From: an uncultured Planctomycetaceae bacterium | GTDB lineage: Bacteria; Planctomycetota; Planctomycetia; Pirellulales; UBA1268 | DNA: 5,705 nucleotides | Reading direction: 5' to 3' | Assembly: GCA_937900985.1 (NCBI GenBank) | Contig: CALCGM010000368.1 | Span: 1-5,705 of the forward strand | Part shown: positions 1-4,430 of the stretch, piece by piece | Position numbering within the stretch: the first letter of the stretch is position 1 | Layout of the letters: every line of letters starts with the position of its first letter | Position numbers and translations under genes: made by a program | The notes under the pieces: model-generated | Told to the model about the DNA's origin: nothing | Databases searched by the model: none | Seen by the model: the letters and a program-made list of their open reading frames with translations, nothing else

Positions 1-1
1 C

Positions 2-199
2 TGGAACGCCGCCAACCGAGACCAGATCATCCGACAGCAGGTCGTTCACGGCCACGAGACGGGCAGCTGGTTTTTTGCCGACCCCGACTCCGCCCCGGGC
101 GGCCGGCTGGCCCACACGGCGCTGGCGATCCTGACCCTGGAGGTCTACTATCGCCTGCTGCCCATCTACGGCGAGCAGGCCGTGGATGGCGGCTTCTAG
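2..199 (+). CDS. Prenyltransferase/squalene-oxidase-repeat protein, C-terminal end (partial)
   Basis: Only the last 65 residues are in the window; the 5' part lies upstream. The reading frame is open from base 2 to a TAG at 197-199 and gives a sequence starting WNAANRDQII. It contains the QW-like stretch HETGSWFFADPDS, the small-residue turn PGGRLAHTALAIL and the ending TLEVYYRLLPIYGEQAVDGGF. This pattern (Gly-Ser-Trp, then Gly-Gly-Arg-Leu, then Thr-Ala-Leu and Leu-Glu-Val-Tyr-Tyr-Arg) is what I recall from the C-terminal repeat of planctomycete proteins with the alpha-alpha toroid of terpenoid cyclases and prenyltransferases. Many of these are not true cyclases, and the region that would hold catalytic residues is outside the window, so no reaction can be assigned. 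A hairpin follows five bases after the stop, suggesting that the transcription unit ends here. Confidence 0.7.
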   Translation, partial: WNAANRDQIIRQQVVHGHETGSWFFADPDSAPGGRLAHTALAILTLEVYYRLLPIYGEQAVDGGF

Positions 200-203
200 C
201 GGT

Positions 204-224
204 CCGTGGAAAACACATCCACGG
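204..224 (+). terminator. Hairpin after the repeat-protein gene, likely terminator
   Basis: Perfect 7-bp inverted repeat CCGTGGA (204-210) / TCCACGG (218-224) with a 7-base loop. It starts five bases after the TAG stop and is followed by the pyrimidine-rich CCTTTCTTC. The position and stem fit an intrinsic terminator, but the T-tract is interrupted, so termination may be weak or Rho-assisted. Confidence 0.45.
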
Positions 225-425
225 CCTTTCTTCGCGGCAGCGACGCCCCCCTACGCCGAGGGCTTGAGGGACGCCCGTCGCCGCATCCTGCGGCGGCAGA
301 CCGAGCCCACAGCCCGCGAGGCGGCCCGCGGTCTACACTACCGTGTGGAAGGATCATGATCGCCGCGGGCAGCGGTCCTGAGCTTCGCTGGCGATCGTCT
401 CCGTTCGGGCCTCCTTAAACATCCC
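225..425. other. Intergenic region with several possible RNA helices, no gene seen
   Basis: No convincing reading frame on either strand; the short open frames here are Arg/Pro/Gly-rich and look like GC-rich noise. Several inverted repeats are visible. CGCCGCA/TGCGGCG (279-285/289-295, 3-base loop) extends to about 9 bp with a G-U pair. AGACCG (298-303) pairs with CGGTCT (329-334). ACAC/GTGT (335-338/343-346) flanks a 4-base loop. GCCCGCGG (324-331) pairs with CCGCGGGC (363-370). A 10-bp palindrome GATCATGATC lies at 352-361. The second and fourth helices overlap and cannot both form. I recognise no known riboswitch or RNA family, and GC-rich DNA gives such repeats by chance. The region should also hold the promoter of the downstream membrane-protein gene, but no clear -35/-10 pair stands out. 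Confidence 0.4.
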
Positions 426-923
426 ATGAGTCTTCGCACGTTCTCCTGGCTGGCTGTGGTGATTGGCGTGACCGTGGCGGCGGTCGGCTGGTTTGGGATC
501 GCGGGCACGCTCGCTCTCCTGGTCGGCCTCGCCTGTGTGGCCGCCCACGTCGCTGGCAATGCGATCGGCACAAGCATCCGTGATGCGACCGACCGTGACA
601 TGCCCACCCGTTCGGCTGACCACATGGTGGTGCCGGCACGCCAGCCGCCCACCCTCCTCGAGCGAGGCGAGAGTCTGGGGCGACTGGTGCCGGTTTCCGC
701 AGGAATCGGCAGCCTGGCCGGCGGCCTGATCGGCATGTCGTGCCTGGTGGTGTTTGTCGGCAGTTCGGTCCCCGGAGCCATCCTCGGAGGCGTTTCGTCG
801 GCGGTGATCGGCGGCATCGGCGGATTCCTGATCGCCAGCTTCATCGAGGTCGTCCGCTCCGCCTTTCGTGAGGCCGAGCAGGCTGAGCCGCGGCCCGTCC
901 CGCGACACCCGCTCAAAGGGTGA
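426..923 (+). CDS. Four-helix integral membrane protein of unknown function
   Basis: 165 residues, not assigned to any family I know. Two hydrophobic segments lie at about residues 6-22 and 23-46. A polar, probably cytoplasmic loop of about 40 residues follows, with many charged residues and a PTLLERGESLGRL stretch. Two further Gly-rich hydrophobic segments lie at about 88-112 and 114-139, and a charged tail (EVVRSAFREAEQ) ends the protein. The GxxxG-like spacing in segments 3 and 4 would suit close helix packing. The amphipathic layout supports this strand over the long minus-strand frames here, which are low-complexity Arg/Pro/Ser/Thr-rich. The ATG at 426 is the first in frame; the bases before it (CCTCCTTAAACATCCC) hold no Shine-Dalgarno. 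The TGA stop at 921-923 lies inside an inverted repeat. The gene seems to stand alone between two likely transcription ends. Confidence 0.7.
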   Translation: MSLRTFSWLAVVIGVTVAAVGWFGIAGTLALLVGLACVAAHVAGNAIGTSIRDATDRDMPTRSADHMVVPARQPPTLLERGESLGRLVPVSAGIGSLAGGLIGMSCLVVFVGSSVPGAILGGVSSAVIGGIGGFLIASFIEVVRSAFREAEQAEPRPVPRHPLKG

Positions 924-948
924 GTCTGCGGGGGATTCGCGGGTGTCG
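903..948 (+). terminator. 10-bp inverted repeat overlapping the membrane-protein stop codon
   Basis: CGACACCCGC (903-912) is perfectly complementary to GCGGGTGTCG (939-948). The 26-base interval can form a second stem, GAGTC (922-926) with GATTC (934-938, one G-U pair), leaving a 9-base bulge on the 5' side. The left arm is still in the coding sequence (residues RHPL) and the stop codon at 921-923 sits in the loop region. No T-tract follows, so this is a stop-overlapping structure that might act as a Rho-dependent or stabilising 3' end rather than a classical terminator. Confidence 0.35.
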
Positions 949-968
949 GCCGGGGCGTCATGGGTCGC

Positions 969-997
969 TTCCCTGGCGATCAAAGAGTTGGTACCCT
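969..997 (+). promoter_or_regulatory. Weak sigma70-like promoter candidate for the small basic protein gene
   Basis: TTCCCT (969-974) and TACCCT (992-997) are 17 bases apart, about 107 bases upstream of the small gene's ATG. Each matches the consensus hexamers at only three of six positions. TTGGTA at 988-993 is a better -35 but has no fitting -10. The stretch just after (1008-1027, containing seven T in a row and TTTT) is the most AT-rich part of this otherwise GC-rich region, as expected near a promoter or leader. This is a guess from position and spacing. Confidence 0.2.
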
Positions 998-1103
998 CGC
1001 ATGAGAGACTTTTTTTGCGGTTTTGCAGCCGGATCGACCGAGAACCGAATGAACGGTTTCGAGCGACTGGTGCAAAGCTGTTTTTCTGGAGACATGGATC
1101 GCC

Positions 1104-1202
1104 ATGGCAAAGCCACATCGCGGCCTGAAGAAGGCCAACCACGGTGCCCGCCCCGCAAACAGCAAGGCACGCAAGCGGAAGCGTCGGCACGTCAAGACCT
1201 GA
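1104..1202 (+). CDS. Tiny highly basic protein, candidate bL37-like ribosomal protein
   Basis: 32 residues beginning MAKPHRGLKKANHG and ending RKRKRRHVKT, with a TGA at 1200-1202. It has 7 Lys, 6 Arg and 3 His and no Asp or Glu, the composition of a small ribosomal or other RNA-binding protein. The segment KANHGARPAN (residues 10-19) closely resembles the KANHGKRPNA end that I remember for bL37, a 24-residue large-subunit protein found in mycobacterial ribosomes. If so, the segment order differs: bL37 has its basic stretch before the motif, whereas here most of the basic residues follow it. I also recall near-identical short proteins in planctomycete genomes, but cannot verify this. A GGAGA (1088-1092) lies 11 bases before the ATG, one of the few plausible Shine-Dalgarno sites in the window. 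A strong hairpin begins 18 bases after the stop, so the gene may be transcribed alone. Other possibilities are a bTHX-like or nucleoid-type basic peptide. Confidence 0.7.
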   Translation: MAKPHRGLKKANHGARPANSKARKRKRRHVKT

Positions 1203-1220
1203 GACGCCTTCTGCCGATGA

Positions 1221-1252
1221 CGGGAGGGGTGGCAGTGCTGCCGCTCCTTCCG
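1221..1252 (+). terminator. Strong 14-bp hairpin after the small basic protein gene
   Basis: Bases 1221-1234 can pair with 1239-1252 around the 4-base loop GTGC. All 14 positions pair, three of them as G-U (1230-1243, 1228-1245, 1224-1249). It starts 18 bases after the stop codon and ends 56 bases before the FabZ-like start. The downstream bases (CACCGTGCGTTCGTTT) are only mildly T-rich. It is the best single hairpin in the window and probably ends, attenuates or stabilises the transcript of the small gene. Confidence 0.5.
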
Positions 1253-1296
1253 CACCGTGCGTTCGTTTGCGGGTGTCAGGCCATCGTTTTCTGAGT

Positions 1297-1300
1297 GGAG
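1297..1300 (+). promoter_or_regulatory. Shine-Dalgarno that decides the GTG start of the FabZ-like gene
   Basis: GGAG at 1297-1300 lies 8 bases before the GTG at 1309. The frame is open further upstream, to an ATG at 1144, but that extension would run through the small basic protein gene and the 1221-1252 hairpin. The protein family as I recall it begins PPRDFI, so GTG 1309 is preferred. Confidence 0.6.
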
Positions 1301-1308
1301 CGGGTGTC

Positions 1309-1845
1309 GTGCCTCCTCGAGACTTCATCATTCATCCGAGCGAGTACGACCTCGACGCCGTCCTTGCCGATATCGAAGAGATTCGCCGCTGGAACATGCA
1401 GCGATTCGAGATGGAGCAGCTCACGGCCATCGTGCACGAAGATGTGCCGAGGGGGCTCTGTGTCGGCTACAAGGATGTGGGCAGTGACGAGTTTTGGGCT
1501 CGCGGCCACTTCCCGTCGATGCCGCTGATGCCCGGCGTGTTGATGTGCGAAGCAGCCGCCCAGCTCTCGAGTTATTTCGCCTCGAAATACAACCTGCTTG
1601 AGGCAGAGGTGATCGGCTTCGGCGGCCTGGAAGACGTGCGGTTTCGCGAGCCGGTCGTGCCTGGCGATCGCCTGGTGATCGCGGTCGAGCGGATCCGAGT
1701 TCGACCCAAAGCGATGATTGTCTGCCGCTTCCAAGGTCTCGTTCGCGATTCGATCGTGGTGGACGGAGTGATCAAGGGCGTTCCGCTTCCGGTTGAGAGC
1801 CTGCCCGCCGCAGCCGACCGGCAGGCCAACAGCAGCCCGTCCTGA
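1309..1845 (+). CDS. fabZ: FabZ-family 3-hydroxyacyl-ACP dehydratase (hotdog fold)
   Basis: 178 residues from a GTG start. FabZ-type enzymes remove water from (3R)-hydroxyacyl-ACP in the cytoplasmic type II fatty-acid synthesis cycle. The signature is clear: GHFPSMPLMPGVLMCEAAAQL at residues 66-86, with the catalytic His67 and Glu81 at the same 14-residue spacing as His54 and Glu68 of the E. coli enzyme. The later GGLEDVRFREPVVPGDRL (105-122) is the usual second half of the hotdog domain (F/V-R-x-P-V-x-P-G-D). The N-terminus carries an extension of roughly 13 residues compared with E. coli FabZ, which I associate with planctomycete FabZ-like proteins. Several paralogues per genome are common in this group, so it may not be the main FabZ. 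It lies 7 bases before trmB and is probably cotranscribed with it. The last 15 residues are polar and likely disordered. Confidence 0.88.
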   Translation: MPPRDFIIHPSEYDLDAVLADIEEIRRWNMQRFEMEQLTAIVHEDVPRGLCVGYKDVGSDEFWARGHFPSMPLMPGVLMCEAAAQLSSYFASKYNLLEAEVIGFGGLEDVRFREPVVPGDRLVIAVERIRVRPKAMIVCRFQGLVRDSIVVDGVIKGVPLPVESLPAAADRQANSSPS

Positions 1846-1852
1846 GAACGCC

Positions 1853-2632
1853 ATGCCCGGTCGTGGTCCCAAGAAACGCGGACGTGGTGGGGATCCCGCC
1901 GAGCACCTGCGTTCGCTGACCGAACTGCTCCCCACGGAAGCCGCCGCAGACAGCGAAGCCTGGCTTCCCGCCCCCCTCGATCCAGCGGTGCTGTTTTCCC
2001 AGCCGGCGGCGATCGAGCTTGAGGTGGGCTGCGGCAAGGGCCTGTTCCTCGCCTCCGCTGCAGAGGCTCAGCCGAAGCGAAACTATCTCGGTGTCGAGCT
2101 AGCCCCTGGGTATGCAGAACTCACCGCCGCCCGCTGCGCTGCCCGCGGGCTCCCCAATGCCCAGGTCATCTCCGGCGACGCCACCCTGCTGATTCGCAGC
2201 CTGCTGGCCGACCACTGCGTGCAGGCGGTGCATGTCTACTTTCCGGACCCCTGGTGGAAAGCGCGGCATCGCAAGCGGCGGGTGCTCTGCCAGCCCTTCT
2301 TTCAGCAGGCGGCACGGATCCTCGCCTCAGACGGCACGGTGCATGTCTGGACGGATGTTGAAGAGTATTTTCTCGAGGCAATGGACGCGGCGGCCGCCAC
2401 CGGGCTCTTTCAGCCACCGCGAAGCGTTCCCGAACCGGCCGCCGAAAACGACTTCGACTACCGCACCCACTTCGAGCGGCGGACACGTCTGGCCGAGAAG
2501 CCGGTCTGGCGGGCCGAACTCGACCGCACAGACCTCAGCCCACCGCATCGCCAGCCGATCACCCCCTACGAACGCATCCGCCTCCAGACAGCTGCCGCCA
2601 AGACCGGCCATCCGGGCAGGCCTACGGAATGA
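1853..2632 (+). CDS. trmB: tRNA (guanine-N7-)-methyltransferase TrmB
   Basis: 259 residues. TrmB transfers a methyl group from S-adenosylmethionine to N7 of G46 in the tRNA variable loop. The SAM-binding motif I is IELEVGCGKGLFL (54-66), followed by YLGVEL (78-83) and the acidic SGDA (107-110). The family hallmark YFPDPWWKARHRKRR (129-143) carries the conserved F-P-D-P-W-x-K-x-R-H-x-K-R-R. WTDVEEY (166-172) and the T-H-F-E box (205-208), then KPVWRAEL, complete the core. A 12-residue basic leader (GRGPKKRGRGG) precedes the domain and about 30 extra residues follow it. The ATG at 1853 is chosen because the upstream in-frame ATG at 1793 lies inside the FabZ-like gene. No strong Shine-Dalgarno is seen, so translation may be coupled to the gene 7 bases upstream. 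Its 3' end overlaps the end of the opposing purF by 11 bases. Confidence 0.95.
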   Translation: MPGRGPKKRGRGGDPAEHLRSLTELLPTEAAADSEAWLPAPLDPAVLFSQPAAIELEVGCGKGLFLASAAEAQPKRNYLGVELAPGYAELTAARCAARGLPNAQVISGDATLLIRSLLADHCVQAVHVYFPDPWWKARHRKRRVLCQPFFQQAARILASDGTVHVWTDVEEYFLEAMDAAAATGLFQPPRSVPEPAAENDFDYRTHFERRTRLAEKPVWRAELDRTDLSPPHRQPITPYERIRLQTAAAKTGHPGRPTE

Positions 2633-4202
2633 CCGCCGGCGGCGACTCGTAGGTGCGGCCCGTCGTGGCATCGGGGCTGCTGCCGCAGGCGATCTCGTAG
2701 AGCTGCTCACCCGCCGGGGTCGGATAGGAGCCGCTGATGCACGCCTGACAGAGCCAGGAGGGATCCAGGTCGATCGAGCGGGCCACCGAGTCGATCGGCA
2801 GATACCGCAGCGTGTCGGCCCCGAGCACCTCAGCCATCTTCCGCTGCGACTCCTCGGTGAGCTGCCCGTCCTCGAGAAACTTCGGGGCAAACAGCTCGTG
2901 GATCGTCGACATGTCGATGCCGTAGAAGCAGGGAGCGATGATCGGCGGACAGGCGATGCGGACGTGGATCTCGCGGGCCCTGCCGAGCGACCGCATCCGC
3001 CCCAACAGCACCTTCATCGTTGTGCTGCGGACGATGGAGTCTTCCACAAGAATCACCCGCTTGCCCTCCAGCACCTCCCGCAGTGGGGTGTATTTCGATT
3101 CAGCCTTCTGGCGACGGCTGGAGGCGCCGTCGATGAAGGTGCGGCCGGTGTAGCGGTTGCGAATCAGCCCTTCGACCGACGGGATCGAAAGCCGGTAGGC
3201 CATCGCATCGGCCGCGGCCTTACTCGTGTCGGGCACGGGCACGACGACAGTCTCGGAATCGATCGGGATCGTTTCCAAGCGGGCGAGCTCCTCGCCAAGC
3301 CGCTTGCGGGTGAGGTAGACACTCCGCTCGTCCATGCTGCTGGCCACGTTGGCAAAGTAGATCCACTCAAAAAAGCAGTGCGCCCGCTGGGTGTTTTCGG
3401 AGAACCGCTCGAACCGCACGCGATCCCCCTCGACCAGCATCGCCGTCCCCGGTTCGAGCGACCGGATCGATTCCGGCGGGAAGCCGAGGTTGAGCAAGGC
3501 CACGCTCTCGCTGGCCGCCGCGATCAACGGACCATCTTGGGCAATCTCCATCGGACGAATGCCCAGCGGATCGCGGGCCACCAGCAGCCGGCCGCAGGCA
3601 TCGAGCATCGTCAGATTCCAGGCACCATCGAGGCGACCGGAGATGCTCCGGAGCACGTCGATCAGATCGGGATTGCCATCGCCCGAGAGGGCCATCCCCA
3701 GGAGGTGCATCAGCACCTCCGTGTCGTTGTCACGGACGAGGTGGTTGTCGCTGCCGGCGAGCACCTCCTCACGCAGGGCCGCATAGTTGGCAAGCTGCCC
3801 GTTGAAGCCGAAGGAAAACCATTTGTGCTTCTGAATGTGGGGCCGCTCAAGCGGCTGGGCGTAGCCACGGTCTTCAGCGCCGCAGGTGGCATAGCGGACA
3901 TGGCCAATGGCGGCCGGGCCGACATGCTGCTCCATCAGGCTTTCATACTTGCCTCGATGGCTCATGCGAAACACTTCGCTGACGCTGCCGAGCTCCTTGT
4001 AGGTGGCCAAGAGCTGGTTGCGGTCTGGGTTCCAGACGGTCATGCCGGCCGAGAGCTGGCCGCGATTCTGGATGTCGAGCAGCATCCGCGGCACCAGCCT
4101 GGAAACCTCACCAGCCCCCTGGGATGGCACCAACGGGCTCGTCGTGGCACCGGGAAGGTGACAGATGGCCACCAGGCCACATTCGTGATAAAGATCGCTC
4201 AT
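2622..4202 (-). CDS. purF: Amidophosphoribosyltransferase PurF, [4Fe-4S] propeptide type
   Basis: 526 residues. PurF converts PRPP and glutamine to 5-phosphoribosylamine, the first committed step of purine synthesis. The N-terminal class II glutaminase begins at Cys8 after a 7-residue leader (MSDLYHE) that should be cleaved to free the nucleophile. It contains NRGQLSAGM (46-54), GHVRYATCG (100-108), FNGQLANY (133-140), NDTEV (159-163) and RDPLGIRPM (210-218). The phosphoribosyltransferase half has VVVPVPDTSKAAADAMA (319-335), GRTFIDGASSRRQ (353-365) and the PRPP loop VEDSIVRSTT (386-395), in which Glu387 and Ser393 replace the commoner Asp and Gly. Cys276, Cys425, Cys485 and Cys488 line up, from memory, with the four cluster ligands of the Bacillus enzyme. 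The usual RPDS after YFA is replaced by NVASS. No Shine-Dalgarno precedes the ATG. The gene converges on trmB and diverges from proB. Confidence 0.96.
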   Translation of the reverse strand: MSDLYHECGLVAICHLPGATTSPLVPSQGAGEVSRLVPRMLLDIQNRGQLSAGMTVWNPDRNQLLATYKELGSVSEVFRMSHRGKYESLMEQHVGPAAIGHVRYATCGAEDRGYAQPLERPHIQKHKWFSFGFNGQLANYAALREEVLAGSDNHLVRDNDTEVLMHLLGMALSGDGNPDLIDVLRSISGRLDGAWNLTMLDACGRLLVARDPLGIRPMEIAQDGPLIAAASESVALLNLGFPPESIRSLEPGTAMLVEGDRVRFERFSENTQRAHCFFEWIYFANVASSMDERSVYLTRKRLGEELARLETIPIDSETVVVPVPDTSKAAADAMAYRLSIPSVEGLIRNRYTGRTFIDGASSRRQKAESKYTPLREVLEGKRVILVEDSIVRSTTMKVLLGRMRSLGRAREIHVRIACPPIIAPCFYGIDMSTIHELFAPKFLEDGQLTEESQRKMAEVLGADTLRYLPIDSVARSIDLDPSWLCQACISGSYPTPAGEQLYEIACGSSPDATTGRTYESPPAVIP

Positions 4203-4430
4203 TGCTGGCAGGACAGGGGCATTCGGGGCGTCGGGGCGACCGACTCGGGCCGAGACGGCATCGGGCAGCTGCCAAACTCGCAGAGCCTTCGAAGTCTACA
4301 CCTGCCTTGGGCAAAACGCCATCAGACAGCCTTGTTCCGCAGTCGCGGTGGGCGGAGTGCCGCCATGGGCGGTAGGATAGCCGCGAGTGGCGGAGAGGTT
4401 TCCGCCGAACGCCGCCCGCTTCCTCCACCG
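4203..4430. promoter_or_regulatory. Divergent purF-proB intergenic region
   Basis: This 228-base gap must hold the promoters of both purF (leftward) and proB (rightward). Visible elements are an exact tandem 8-mer TCGGGGCG at 4223-4230 and 4231-4238, which would lie in the purF leader, and a 10-bp palindrome GGCAGCTGCC at 4264-4273. On the minus strand TAGACT (complement of about 4289-4294) is a possible -10 for purF, and TAGGAT (4373-4378) a possible -10 for proB; neither has a good -35. Two small hairpins near proB are GGCGG/CCGCC (4351-4355/4360-4364) and GGCGGA/TCCGCC (4389-4394/4401-4406). I see no recognisable PurR box or guanine riboswitch. Confidence 0.35.

Noticed and set aside
351..416. 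GGATCA followed later by CCTCCTTA, like the 3' end of 16S rRNA
   Set aside because: The two pieces are more than 50 bases apart, whereas they are adjacent in real 16S rRNA. No other rRNA sequence is present.
868..1294. Plus-strand frames at 868-1128 and 920-1294 as possible small genes
   Set aside because: They overlap the membrane-protein end and the small basic gene in other frames and give no recognisable or compositionally sensible protein. The 1104-1202 frame has far better coding character.
1144..1308. A 55-residue N-terminal extension of the FabZ-like protein from ATG 1144
   Set aside because: It overlaps the small basic protein gene and the 1221-1252 hairpin, has no family similarity, and a GGAG lies 8 bases before GTG 1309, where the family's PPRDFI start begins.
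354..1331. A 325-codon minus-strand frame (and a 207-codon one at 338-961) opposite the membrane protein
   Set aside because: The translations are low-complexity, Arg/Pro/Ser/Asp-rich and without motifs. They run through both the membrane-protein gene and the small basic gene, whereas the plus-strand product has a coherent transmembrane pattern.
4108..4428. Minus-strand 106-codon and plus-strand 83-codon frames across the purF-proB gap
   Set aside because: Both overlap the PurF start in other frames, are Arg/Pro/Ser/His-rich and show no motif. The gap is better explained as a divergent regulatory region.
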